From: Trichobilharzia szidati | Lineage: Eukaryota > Platyhelminthes > Trematoda > Strigeidida > Schistosomatidae | NCBI GenBank assembly: GCA_944472155.2 | Contig: OX235271.1 | Location: 42,086,633 to 42,150,632, forward strand | Reading direction: 5' to 3' | DNA: 64,000 bases | Part shown: one piece after another, positions 48,746-59,870 of the stretch | Numbering within the stretch: the first letter of the stretch is position 1 | Layout of the letters: every line of letters starts with the position of its first letter | The notes under the pieces: generated by a model | Database searches by the model: none | Told to the model about the DNA's origin: nothing | The model's input: only the letters and a program-made list of their open reading frames with translations | Program-made: the position numbers and the translations under genes

Positions 48746-48839
48746 TCGAAGGCAGCGGTTGACAGTAATGCCATGTCACAATTAAACAGAAGTTAGGATT
48801 CAGTGCTTATTAATTTCCAGACAAAGTAACTAAATATTT

Positions 48840-48965
48840 GGTGGACTTGGTTATTCAACCTTGATGTCACAGGTTCCCTACCTTGTGAACAGTCCCAAAC
48901 GAGGACGTAACAGCTATTCACTACTACCTGGTTTTCAACCATCTCTTCAACTGACATTGACTCGT
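48840..48965 (+). repeat. SINE-B fragment
   Basis: ggacgtaacagctattcact and ctggttttcaaccatctctt match the SINE-B tail; weaker than neighbouring copies. Confidence 0.45.
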
Positions 48966-49796
48966 TACCAGATCTACACAGACACCTCTACGAAAATCCA
49001 AAATGTAAAACAATGATAATCAGATAGAAATTAACACAGCCTGAACTTTAAACAAAAAGCGAGTTGATCGGGGAGGAGTGGGTGAGCTTAAGACTAAATG
49101 TTCATATACCACTGTATTCACGTATACTTGTAACGAAAGAAGGCAAGAGTCAGGCAACAGATCATTTATTAAGGAAATCAACGCATATTTATATTTGTTT
49201 TCATGTACATTACTATGGATATGTAAACAAACAAACACAGTCTTCCGATTGGTTGTTTCTCACGACAAATCTTGGGAACGTAAATATTGACGTAAATTAC
49301 TGTCTACCGATTTGGCTAGTAGACAGCTCTCACCACATACTTAGTTCTCTGGAGCTATCTATTTTTAAACCTGGTAGTCTTATGGTTCCATATTTTTTCC
49401 TGATACATAAAAATTGCATAGGCGTTTCTTTTTCCATTCAATATTGTAGGTTATTACTGTATACAGATTTTGTCGTTACACATGTATCCTTATATAACCT
49501 GAAATTTAAAACAGGGCGGTGACAGTGTGTTTGTTCGATTTTCTCCACATACTAGAAATAATGACCAGTTTTGAGCAGGTTTACTACGAATACTTCTCAG
49601 TCTGTAAGCTATAATTACAATGAATTAAAGAATGGTGATTAGTCTACAATAAAAGAACAACTATCTTTTTCAATGTTTTTTTGACAAAAATAGACATCAA
49701 ATATCTGTTAAATAAAAATTCATTCATGATGCTTGAGTATCAGTCTAAGCTTATACAAGTGACAATTCACTCCACTGGTCTAAACTAAGTACACAT
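48966..49796. other. Upstream flank of the third receptor copy
   Basis: The 152-codon ORF at 49064-49522 overlaps others in all frames, has no domain features and is not duplicated elsewhere; treated as chance. No clear promoter motif. Confidence 0.35.
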
Positions 49797-50327
49797 ATGG
49801 ACACCACTTTTGATCACCTACTTAGTTTGACAATTGGAAGTATTGCAGTGTTAGCAATACTCACTAATTGTTTAATCAGTTTCTTATGGATTATTTACTT
49901 ATTTAGCGGTACTATTAAAAGACATGAACCAAATTCAGGAAATGAGAATGAAAAAATTGTACATGAATCTCAATCACAATGGCCAAATTGTAGTCTACGA
50001 CGTTCAACGGAAGTCTATACATTCTTCATTGTATTAGCTGGTTTCATCATTCATCTTACAGATGGTATAAGATATTGCATTATCGGATATACTGGCATTG
50101 ATATACGTGTAGTCTATGGCGAATGGTTTTGTAGAATACATATTTTCCTCAAAATTCTATCCGTGGATATTTCAGCCTGGTTTTCTGCACTAACGAGTGT
50201 AGAAAATTTGCTTGTTACCCATCAAACTGAAGCTAGTCACTCATCATTTCTCAACTCGAATATAGTAATTATTCCTCAAGCCTTATGCGTCTTTATGCTA
50301 TCTTCAATAACAAGTAGTAAGTCTTTG

Positions 50328-51173
50328 GGCAAAGTTAAACTTTCGACACCAATAACAACCAATCAGCAAACGACCTTGAACGGACCAATCACATTAAAGA
50401 TGCGTTTATGATAAGTGGAAGCGTATATTTGTACAAAAATGCGTAGAAAAAAGAATAAAACCGTTACATGGAGTATCTTTGTCGAACATGGGACAAAAAC
50501 ACCTCCCAATTCAACATGGGACTCTCAAAAGAAAAATCGCATTACATTCTGTACATATATTCGTCCAAATGACTAAAAATGACATCCTTTTGCGATCCAT
50601 TTATAGCCCGGATCCTATTTTTCAATCTCCCCCAAGAACCTTCAATTGAATTCGTATGAGTCCCAGTAACAGGATCCACGGAATCACTGGAGTGGTTCAC
50701 ACTGTGATGAATGTATCCCAGGGTTGACAATGAATCATAGCCTTTCCCCTGCTCTCCATCTCGGCAGCAGCGGCTCTCACGAGCTGTTTCAGTACCCAGT
50801 AATTGAAAATGTACAAAATCTGGGTTAGGGAGAGATGCGACCTAGCAAAAAAGTTCCTACGAAATATTACCCTCCGATACTGACTCGCTTCCAGCATATT
50901 CCACAACGATGTAAAAAACCATCAGTTGACCTAGTATAGCTTTTTAGAGTCATTATATCACCACACGAACAACTTCTCTCCTTTAGAAGCAAGCCTAAGT
51001 TCAGGCAATACTGAAAGACACTATCCTCCTCAAATTGCAAACGTAACCTTGTAATGGCACGCATTGAAATGAATCAAGCGCTATACAACATTGAACCACG
51101 TTCGTGAATCTCATTGGATAATTCGACGTCATCGCTGATTGGTAGTTATTGGTGTCTAAAGTTTAACTTGGCC
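50328..51173 (-). mobile_element. Merlin-like DNA transposon, internally deleted (846 bp)
   Basis: Perfect 8-bp target duplication agtctttg at 50320-50327 and 51174-51181. Terminal inverted repeats of about 40 bp: ggcaaagttaaactttcgac at the left and the complement of tctaaagtttaacttggcc at the right, both continuing through caccaataac. Merlin elements (IS1016/IS1595-related) typically make 8-9 bp duplications and are known in schistosomes. Transposase remnants on the minus strand support this. The central part with the first catalytic aspartates is missing, so it cannot encode an active transposase. Confidence 0.85.
50542..51064 (-). pseudogene. Merlin transposase remnant
   Basis: Three minus-strand frames in order. 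51064-50867 carries a zinc-ribbon-like CSCG...CGIC pair. 50906-50697 has RRNFFARSHLSLTQIL, matching the conserved segment before the DDE domain. 50730-50542 has VNHSSDSVDPVTGTHTNSIE followed by a WGRLKNR segment, the conserved C-terminal end of the IS1595/Merlin DDE domain (the last acidic residue lies in SIEG). Roughly 100 residues of the DDE core are absent between the last two pieces, and there are frameshifts. Confidence 0.8.
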
Positions 51174-51672
51174 AGTCTTTGGTGGCTCGGAGTGAAAATT
51201 GTAAAGATTTTTACTTAAGTATGCAATTTTGGTATGGTAGAATTATGATTGGACCAGTTGTGCCAACATTAATCTCAATAATCTCTTCTGTTCTCACTAT
51301 CAAAAGTTGCTATAAAATAGTAGATCAATTTGTGAATTAGGTGAACGTTTGTCTAGCCTATCTGTTGAATCGGTGAATAGAACATTTGCTGCTAAAATGA
51401 CACTATTGATAACGTGTATATTTCCTATGTGTCAAGTACCATTTTTTGTATTTGTTATAATAAACAGAAATTATTGTTGTCTTTCAGCATTTCAAAAGGC
51501 CTTAGTTACTGGAGATTACAGTTTTATCACTTTACAGTTACTCTTCTGTGTCCTGCATACACTGAAAACTTATCTACTGATTATATCTTCACAGAATATT
51601 AATCATGATATTAAGCTTATTCTTTCAGTGATATTGACAAGGATACAAAGATCTCTTTTTCGAAGAAACTAA

Positions 51673-52004
51673 TTAAATTGTGCACCAAAATTTCAGAATT
51701 CAATAACTATTGAACATAAATATGTCATTCAGTGGAAAGGTTATGCTTTAACTACAGATAATAAAAAAATCTTATCTTTATCTTGTCTTCATATTATCAA
51801 AGTATTATTTGTTGTATTTGATACATTTCCATCTTCATTTTTGTCTGATAGATATGTGAAGCTTTCATGCATCAATAAATTGACAAGTAGTGAACGCTTC
51901 ATCTGATGCCTATTCGACACAATTCATGAGACTATAAAACATTTTAATCAACTGCTAATTGACATCTAAATGTTCTGTTTCATTTGATAATTATGATAAG
52001 TTCC
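51673..52004. other. Spacer after the dead receptor
   Basis: AT-rich; nothing recognised before the second copy of the direct repeat starts. Confidence 0.5.
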
Positions 52005-52853
52005 CTGCGTCGTAGTTCCGGTCATAACAATATAATAACTGAATTGATTTGCAGGTTTGATACTAAAATCGAATAGGCAGCTTGATTAAAGACCAGATAT
52101 TGATTACTCAGTCAGTTCGGCTGACGCTTAGTCCACTAAAATGAAGAAAGAGAACAGACGGATTCGAAATGGCGAGAAATAAATCATTTTTTACTTTGCG
52201 AAAATACATGAAGCATAAATATTATCAAACTCGGCAAGTTACCTTGAGAAATTACTAATTAAACTGGCTGCATAAGATCGACTCTGTAATCTGTCCAGTT
52301 GCATTGTATGACTGGTTTGTTTTAGCAGATTCTAAGTGCTTACCACCACCGGCGTGATTCGATTTCTTATGATAATTAGGTCTCATGAAGTTTAAATATG
52401 CGTATTTATAATATTACTACTCCCTTGACTCCTAGTAGAAGATGGGACTTCAACTGAACATCTCGATTTCTTTAAATACTACAACTGGATTCCACACAGT
52501 ATTTCGGTACAACTATTGAATTTGGTGCATGTGATATTGGTAGCTTAAATTTATCAGACCGCCGTTGATGTCTGTTGTGGGTCGGGCGAGGATCAAACTT
52601 GAAATAATGTGCATGGTCGTTGAGCGTCCTATCCGCAGTGTCATCTGTTCCTTTCAGCCCTCTCCATCTGATTCCACCACTGCCTTTCCGTTGTCATCTC
52701 CTCATCACACAATCTCCTCCATGTCACTCTCGGACAGTTAACTCCAATTTTCCCATTTATGCTCTGACCTAGTTATGGCCTGCTTTTCTTCACGATGTCA
52801 CCAACTAAACAATATTAAGTAGTGAACGTATGATATGGTGATGGGAAAGACAC

Positions 52854-52880
52854 AGATATATATATATATAGTATATATGG
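52854..52880. repeat. AT dinucleotide microsatellite
   Basis: Alternating TA run, with the related sequence cacagatatat at the point where the two direct-repeat copies diverge. Confidence 0.7.
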
Positions 52881-52908
52881 GATAAGGCAAGCAAATAAAT
52901 AAACACAC

Positions 52909-53065
52909 TCACCTGGGTTCGAAACCAGTACCTTCTGGTTACAAGGCGAGCTCGTACTGATGAAGAGCCCTAATCTAGGACGAAACAGCTGTCCAGTACT
53001 CCCAGCCTTTCCAATGGTTCTCTAACCAATATTAGCACATGATGAAATCCTGTAACCAATCAAAT
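52909..53065. repeat. Chimeric SINE-B: head inverted relative to tail
   Basis: 52913-52953 (gggttcgaaaccagtacctt, ctggttacaaggcg) is the minus-strand head, whereas 52958-53040 (gatgaagagccctaatctag, cagctgtccagtactcccag, ccaatggttctctaac) is the plus-strand tail. The parts meet near 52955. Confidence 0.6.
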
Positions 53066-53565
53066 CCCTACAAACCAAAATTTTAATATAGATATGTTGC
53101 TCACTAGCGACTTGTCCTATTCAGGTAGGTAGTAACCTGGAGCTCTAGTGAGAAGTCGTGACCAGTAGGGTGCAGCAGGTCGAGTATGGGGACAAATACT
53201 CACCGAAGACATTGGCTAGTGGTTTATCACGTTAGGAGTAACTTGTTTCTATCATCATGTTGCTACTCATTCCATATCGTTATAAAGGTGAGATTGTATG
53301 TGCCCTATCTTTCGGAACACATTCATATTGAGTGGTTCCGTGTCTCGTATGTTCAGAGCAGAATTCAGTATGTTCAAGCATTTCGTGAAAATTGGAATAA
53401 GATTGAGAGAGTTTATTGGCTGATCATCACTAGCAGTCATCATGTTAAACCGCAAGCATCGTCGAGGTGTCCGTACTACGAGACGGAGACCGAGAATGTC
53501 GGTCTAATATAATCGGTCAACGAGGAATACGAAATAAATTGAATCAATTATAATCATTATTGTTA

Positions 53566-53622
53566 CGTTACTATTGTTCCGATAGGCTCCGAGTGGAATG
53601 TAGGGCATCAACAGCATTTCAA
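53566..53622 (-). repeat. SINE-A/LINE tail fragment in the right arm
   Basis: Complement of the fragment at 33083-33135; only a few base differences. Confidence 0.6.
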
Positions 53623-54174
53623 CTTAGGCAGGTTTATCACAAAATGTTTGTTAGAAGTTCTTCCCTCCCTTTTCTCTGGCTTGGAGTCAGGAGAATATGA
53701 TTGAGGAAACACCTCTACAAATTCATCTACTAGATGATATCCTTATCCGGTTGTCTAGTGTTCCTAATGACAAGAAATGTGTGCTGTCATACTAAAACCT
53801 GACATGATCCCACTTCCACATCATACACTCCTCTGTATTCCGTAGAACTGGTGGCGATTAATCTCACTCAAGTCACTTCATTGGAGAATGGCTGAGAGTC
53901 TGATTTTAGTAGGTATTTTCACTAGCTGTCGATTCACCACTACTTGAAAATCATCACATTTTAAAGACACAGTGTCTTCCTCGCTCTTTCGTATTTGTCT
54001 GTCAGTGCGTTTCCTTAACACGTTTTCCAGGTACCGTCAACTGAATTACCCCGCTTTCTTAACAGTCATATAGATAACTTGGGCAGTGTGTACGACAAGT
54101 GCTGGGAATGCCTTCGACTGAAAATAATAGCGTACATACTAACATTCTGCTGCAAATATTTGTCTTTCGACAAA

Positions 54175-54370
54175 ACGTTGAGGAGACGTAATTTGTCTGA
54201 AGCTTGTAATTTATTTGCTCAACACACTGCCTACATCCTGGTCCCACAACTACCTGCCCTCCATGTAAGTATACATGACAATTGGGTGCATGATCTAAAT
54301 GTTCGAATTGTGTTGACCAAATAAATTACATGTTTCATACCAACTACATCTTCTAGTCTTCTCTCGGAGT
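54175..54370. repeat. Foldback element, right-arm copy
   Basis: tttgtctgaagcttgtaatt (about 54196) is opposed by aaataaattacatgtttc (about 54320-54337), then ctacatcttct; mirror of 32345-32530. Confidence 0.5.
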
Positions 54371-55617
54371 TTATGAATGGGGCTGTTTGGCGTGAATAAT
54401 TGTCTCATAAGAAACAAGGTGTTAAGCCAAAGATTCCTCTTGGTCGAATCTAAAAATTATTTGATAAAACAGACGACTTGGATGACGAATAGGATTTCGA
54501 ATAAAAAGACGTCAATTCAGTGAGGATCCGAGACAAATTATTATCCACCTGAATTCATGAAAATGGTGACTGGTTCCTGTCTGTGTGTGAGACAGGGAGA
54601 TATGAAATATCCGGAAATTATTTCAAGTGAGAGAACAGGAAATATTCTCATGAAGTAAACGAGAATTGAAAGCAAGCAAGGAATGATAGGAACAACTTAC
54701 CACTCAGGAAAGTGTTCTAAATGAAATAATGTACTAAGTGACATATGAGTGTAAGTGTGAACGCAAATGGTCATTTCTATGGTACAGTAGTAGCTATTGT
54801 TATTATTACTATCGCTTCTTCTGCATTACACAAACGTGAACATTAGAGGAATGGTATGGAGTAGAATTTCTCACACTTTTTCTTAGCTTGAAAGTTAAGA
54901 AACTAACAGATGGATGTAAACTCAGGCTGGATTCGACTAGCTGAAGCACTGCTTATTGTGAACTGAAGCTTTGCGTTACACTTCCAGCTATACAAATTAG
55001 GAAACGAAGCTGTCGCATCTCCAGACCAATAAAGATTAGGCAGTTTAAATGAGAAAACATCATTAAATTTCGTTACAAGTTCGTTTATTTGAAGTATGAA
55101 GATGCAAATCCGAATCAACGAAAGGTATGTAAACAGTGTGTTACATTTATTTAGGATAACGAGTTATGAGAGAACACAGTTACAGTCACTTGGAGATTGG
55201 ATTATTTTCACTTTCCACAAATATGACAGTGAATACCAGAGATATAATACGTGTAGCATGTTTCGGCGAATTTCACTCCACTGTGGGTTCTTCCAACAAG
55301 GTTGTGGCTGTTGTTGTTGTTGTTATTTGGACGAGGATGGGAGTTTCCAATAATTTGCAACGGATACAATCAGATAAAAAGTATGTCAAACAGGCAGTTA
55401 CGAGGAGAAGATAAAGCAGGTGTAAACATGTATATTTGTTTCGTGCGATAAGGTTGTAGTTACACAGAGGTTTTGATTAAAATATCAGGTACAGACAATG
55501 CGTCATTTGCCCTCCGTCTACAATATCATTACTCTGGACTAGTACACATCAATAGCTTAAGACAGATTAGATTTCTCTTTGTGGCATTCACTCTGAAAGC
55601 TTACTTGAGTCGTGTGA
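54371..55617. other. 3' flank of the right receptor gene within the arm
   Basis: Non-coding, alignable in pieces with the left arm. Contains a short GTT run at about 55303-55325 that makes cysteine/valine-rich chance ORFs. Confidence 0.45.
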
Positions 55618-56649
55618 TCAGTTTCTGAGACGCAGTATTCTCCGAATCATCAAATATATGATTTGATAGCTGCAGTTAATGTTTGGTGAAGATATCATTA
55701 GGAAAAAACTTTGAAGTGTATGTAGAATGCAATCCATTAGCATTAAAGACAATAAATAATATTTTTCATTACCCAGTGGTTTATAAATTACTGGAAAACA
55801 ACCATCGTTACAATCCTTTTCTAAAAATGAATAAATCAGAATGTGAAATAAAATCAACGAACAGGCTGTCATTATTTTTAATTTGGCTGCAATGATTCCA
55901 CGTCCTGGTGATACAGATACACTGGAGGTATTTTCAATAGGTGAGGAAGTTTGATGCTGACTAGTGTTCACTAACACTTCTCGTCTATATATCATTTTTA
56001 TCAGGAGAGTAGACGAAATAATTGAAATAACCGAAGGAAGCAGTGTACTCAGGATGAATCTTCCGTAAACAAGATTTACGTTGTGATAAGATTGACTGCA
56101 CATTTTATTCGTCGGAATTAGAGGTGTGATGCTTGTTGTCAATGAAAGTGCAATGACAATCATGACTTGAATTATGATGAAGTTTTTAGAATTCACAAAT
56201 GTCGATTGGCGTGTTCTGACGAGTAAAACGGAGAAGAGATTTTCGGAACAGAGGAGAGCGAAACACCAATTAGAGGTATCCATTGAAAACAAATACAAGA
56301 ATATTTGAATTCTACAGAGCCATTCACCGAAGATAACACGTACGTCGTTTCCAGTCAAAGCGAGGTGAGCTATTCTAACTCCTCCTGTGAGATGCATAAC
56401 AAATCCAGAAATTAGAATTAGTGACATGTGAAGCTTTGTAGATTGACGTAATGAAATGTGCGATGGTTCTGGTTGTGATTCACTTGGACTCTCACTGAGA
56501 TTTCTTTCCATAGATTGACTGTTCGGCCTTCTCTGTGAGCAAGCACACAGGTTAGCTATCCATAGTAAACCGATATAAGAGTTGACGAGTATTGCGATTA
56601 TCGCCATGATCCCGATAGTCCATCCGAATTTATTGGTAGTGTAATCCAT
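55618..56649 (-). CDS. Divergent rhodopsin-like GPCR, right palindrome copy (343 aa)
   Basis: Same length and same TM plan as the left-arm gene, without a single codon gain or loss. About 48 residues differ (roughly 86% identity). About 19 changes are scattered in residues 1-249, while about 26 fall in residues 249-304, which cover the end of intracellular loop 3, TM6, extracellular loop 3 and the start of TM7. Cys112 and Cys184, the ENL triplet (136-138) and the TM7 block HTLQSFFLMISSPNINCSYQ are unchanged. Intact ORF with degraded flanks implies purifying selection. Transcribed towards the palindrome centre, convergent with the left copy. Ligand unknown. Confidence 0.8.
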   Translation of the reverse strand: MDYTTNKFGWTIGIMAIIAILVNSYIGLLWIANLCACSQRRPNSQSMERNLSESPSESQPEPSHISLRQSTKLHMSLILISGFVMHLTGGVRIAHLALTGNDVRVIFGEWLCRIQIFLYLFSMDTSNWCFALLCSENLFSVLLVRTRQSTFVNSKNFIIIQVMIVIALSLTTSITPLIPTNKMCSQSYHNVNLVYGRFILSTLLPSVISIISSTLLIKMIYRREVLVNTSQHQTSSPIENTSSVSVSPGRGIIAAKLKIMTACSLILFHILIYSFLEKDCNDGCFPVIYKPLGNEKYYLLSLMLMDCILHTLQSFFLMISSPNINCSYQIIYLMIRRILRLRN

Positions 56650-56788
56650 GAGATGTGTAGTGAGACAGATCTCTTCTCACACGAGTGTCAATCTGCGTTC
56701 ATGCAGGCAAGTGGACACATTATCCCACTGATTTGTGTGAATTTCGTTGGAATGTATGAAAGACTGAGTAAAACAGAATAATCAACTC

Positions 56789-56797
56789 CTTAAATAG
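56789..56797 (-). promoter_or_regulatory. Possible TATA-like element of the right receptor gene
   Basis: Mirror of 29662-29670, about 140 bp upstream of the ATG; conserved block between the arms. Suggestive only. Confidence 0.25.
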
Positions 56798-56950
56798 TAG
56801 TATTTATAGACTAACCACCTTTTTTCGACATCCGTCCTCTAAATTATACTTTACAAGTAGAAAAAATATCACCAAACCTCGACTGGCTTAATGGAACACA
56901 TAATTATTCGTTTTCTGTCTTATTATTAATGGCCAGATTTTTCGAGTGGA

Positions 56951-58724
56951 TAAACAATCTGTCATTATGATAATTTGTTTACATGAGTTCGATTTTGGAG
57001 GGTTGGTTGGTTTCAATTTTCAGAATAGAAAGAGAGAGAGTTAGCGGGTGGGCGAAGTGTTAGTAGAAAGACATGAATGGCAAAATCCTGCATCACATCA
57101 ACAGATAATTCATCCACTTGTTGTGAAATATTTCGAAAACTGCTACTACTTAGCTTACGATATTCAATCGAAGGCCTTCCAGTCAGGCTCACTATTTTGG
57201 AATTCTCTCTTATTTTCAGTGAATTCATTGACACTGTTTAGGGGAAGTCTACTCCTTCGTCATTCATAACTCACATTTTGCACAAACATTGTCAGTAGTT
57301 AGTAGAATAACAAAGCTTGATTGGTGTTGAGAATAAAACTTTTCATTGTTGCTGTAATTGACGTGAGTGGTGTTCAACTACACATATCAGTGAATAGACT
57401 GTCTGATCGTGTTATTGTGATGAACAGGTGATTTTCGTCAACTTGTGAAAGATGAAATCTCTGAGAATATTTTGTGTGCGGTGTAGAGCTAATTGTCTAT
57501 GTAAATAATTAAGTTGTAGTCAGGGGATAATTATCGTTGTGGTTAGAGTGTATTTCGTCCTGTCTGTTAGTTTCCACAATTGTCTACTTGTCTTTGAATG
57601 AAACTTGAAGTACACATAGAAGTCGAATACTCAAATTTGATGATTGTGTTGAAGAGTATTTACAGTATGCAGACTGACTGCTGGTGATTAATGCGAATAT
57701 AGTGCTGATCGTGATCTGTGGACACAAGTAGAACTCTCAAAGGAGACAGAAGTTTATCGGAATTTGTGGATATGCCTATCTGATGAGACTGATGACACAG
57801 TTGAAGAAGTATTCCATCCAGTGGAAATTGTTCTCAGTTATGCCTATAGGACGATGGATTATTTTTTCCCTCATACAGTTACACTGACAAATTTCATCGA
57901 TCAAGTCTCGTGAGTAGCTATCGTATTAAACGATACGTATTATTCTGAATTTTGTGGTATGAGCAATACTTTTGTTTTGGACAAACTATTAGGACTGAAC
58001 ATCTGATGATCTGATATATGTTTGTGTATAGGAGATAGATTGATTCAATCTCTACATAAGAACATATCGAGACAGTGACTGGACTGACAAAGTCCTCACT
58101 TATACTACAGACTGTGTAAACTACGCAAGAAGATATTCGACTAATTCAATTTTGATTTAAGTAGCTACGAGTGAAATCTTTGATATGCTGCCATCCTGTT
58201 CATTTCCGCTAGACAAACAACTGGTTTCGTAGGGATTACACTACTTCAGTGTTTTGAAATACAAACATAAGCAAGTGCTTCAGACATTCGTCGAAGTTCA
58301 CGAGGGTGACCTGTCTTTTCACAATTTGAAACATCTTTTCAGATACAGTTCATCATTGAAGATAATCGACTAGGACTGTAGCATCGAATCTCGTCTAATC
58401 ACTATTGATGAATTCTGTATTATAATCTAAGATTCGTTAGAAAGCCGAAATCACGATCCTTATTTTTATGATAGAATGAGAATTTCTATGAACACCGAGC
58501 ATGTCAAAATAATCACCGGAGATTTCGATTACAAGCTGTTTGCATGATCAAATCTGTCAAGCAACTCAACATCAGCTGAATAATTCAGTAGAATATATCA
58601 AGCATATATCTGTTTAAAATTGTAGGTGTGGGTGAAAATAATAAAGTCAGTAAGGTGATTGAAGTAATAACTCAGGTTAGGTTCGAACGGCTAGAGCATC
58701 GCTAATTCTCGATTGAAGGTGAAC
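56951..58724. other. Unassigned spacer outside the right arm
   Basis: The short overlapping ORFs at 57013-57269 lack features. No repeat family recognised. Confidence 0.4.
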
Positions 58725-59870
58725 GTAACATGATTGTTAACTCTCAGCTAGACTGTGCCAAGATGAACAGCTTTCTATCAGAAGTCAGCAGATCGTCTCC
58801 GTCTTCTTCGTCAGACTCTAATTTCAGCTTTCGATGTAAAATAAAGTTGAATGAAGCTGTTAATTCCCACGACCGTCGCAGAATTGATGATAGTGATATA
58901 GAAATCAAGTCTGACTTTAAGTATCTTGGACTGATTCTTTCTTCTGACCTATCCTCGTCTTCCCATATCTTAGAGATTTCTATAACAATATTTCGTCTGA
59001 CCTTTTACATTAGGAAGTTAAGGCACTCAGACATAACTCAACCAAACCCTACTATTACAGTTTGTCAACTCGTGCATCTTACTTACTCTTCACTCTTACC
59101 ATTTCCTGGATTTCGTAGAACTCTGAGGACTAGCTGACATCATTGACATTGCCATTAACAGGCACTTGATTTCAGGCAACAAATTTGCTAAAGGAATTTT
59201 GTCAGACTGTGATCATCTGCCGCAGCACCCTCAGCTTTCACTTTGTATCTCCTCAGGTGAAATAAGAAGTCTTTCCAGAAGACTTAATGCACGTACGTCC
59301 AAGTGCGAAAATTCCACTATACCATATTTAGCACATATTTTGTGTGATGCAAATAGTGTCAGGGACGAACGTGCTGACTAACCATCTTTGCACTAGTAAG
59401 TAAACCATTTTCTGCATCCTTAGTCCACCAAGCTTCATCGTTATTGTCCTTCTTATATTTATAATCCTTTCATTTATTTTTGCTTTTTTTGGTCTATTTT
59501 CTCATCAGCGTTAGCATCAATTAAGCTGTGTAATAACTGTTATCTTTTGTCTTTCCCCTCACCATGCTATATCAACAGAACATTGGATTCAATAATCTAT
59601 AACATGTTAAACATTTCCAAACTGAATCGACAATACTGTTTCAAACAAACCAACTGTTACTATTATTATTATACTCATTCTCATTTTGTACTCCAAATAT
59701 TTTTGACTTTATACCGTAAATGTGGACAAATCCCTGTGGTTGATTTTGTTTTAATTCCATTTATATTTTGAGTAAATCAGATGCAATATTGTGATAAATG
59801 CTGAGAACTCAATTCTGTATTATAAGTACTGTTTTGGAATAAAATAGATTATTATTATAATTATTATTTA
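58725..59870 (+). mobile_element. CR1-type LINE 3' fragment (SR3/Perere-3-like)
   Basis: ORF 58730-59137 has the conserved C-terminal RT segment of CR1-clade LINEs: IEIKSDFKYLGLILSSDL, a HILEIS helix and FYIRKLRHSD, then SSLLPFPGF. The next frame (59140-59381) continues with ISGNKFAKGILSD and STIPYLAHIL, as in the schistosome SR3/Perere-3 family. The catalytic RT motifs and endonuclease are absent (5' truncation). The 3' end is an AT-rich UTR ending in an ATT/TTA trinucleotide run near 59850-59870. At least one frameshift near 59137. Confidence 0.7.

Larger units (their letters stand above)
49797..51672 (+). pseudogene. Third GPCR relative, split by a Merlin-like transposon
   Basis: The 5' part (49797-50327) encodes TM1 to TM4 of the same family as the palindrome genes: ILTNCLISFLW in TM1, IRVVYGEWFCRIHIF with the TM3 cysteine, and SVENL at the DRY position. 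It is interrupted at 50328 by an 846-bp element. After it the frame resumes in phase (FWYGRIMIGPVVPTLISIIS, TM5) until TAG 51338-51340. TM6 and TM7 then continue in another frame to 51672, with NYCC, FQK and LHTL as in the left-arm gene, ending RSLFRRN. So there are two lesions: the insertion, and a frameshift with stop between TM5 and TM6. Not duplicated in the arms. Could still give a truncated 4-TM product, but that is unlikely. Confidence 0.88.
52005..53225 (+). repeat. Direct repeat, right copy (partner 47161-48520)
   Basis: Begins ctgcgtcgtagttccggtca exactly like 47161. No indel separates the copies over the first 730 bases. The right end lies about 160 bp from the start of the right palindrome arm. 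Confidence 0.88.
53388..56950 (-). repeat. Right arm of the large inverted repeat (pairs with 29510-33320)
   Basis: Mirror of the left arm. It starts near aattggaataagattgagag (53390) and ends near 56950, where the receptor upstream flank stops matching. It carries the second receptor gene, the mirrored tail fragment (53566-53622) and the foldback. About 250 bp shorter than the left arm owing to indels in non-coding parts. Confidence 0.88.

Noticed and set aside
49064..49522. 152-codon ORF as a gene
   Set aside because: Overlapping ORFs in other frames, no recognisable domain, no second copy and no splice or promoter context.
55096..55414. Cys/Val-rich ORFs in the right arm
   Set aside because: Produced by a short GTT run, and the corresponding left-arm frame is not maintained.
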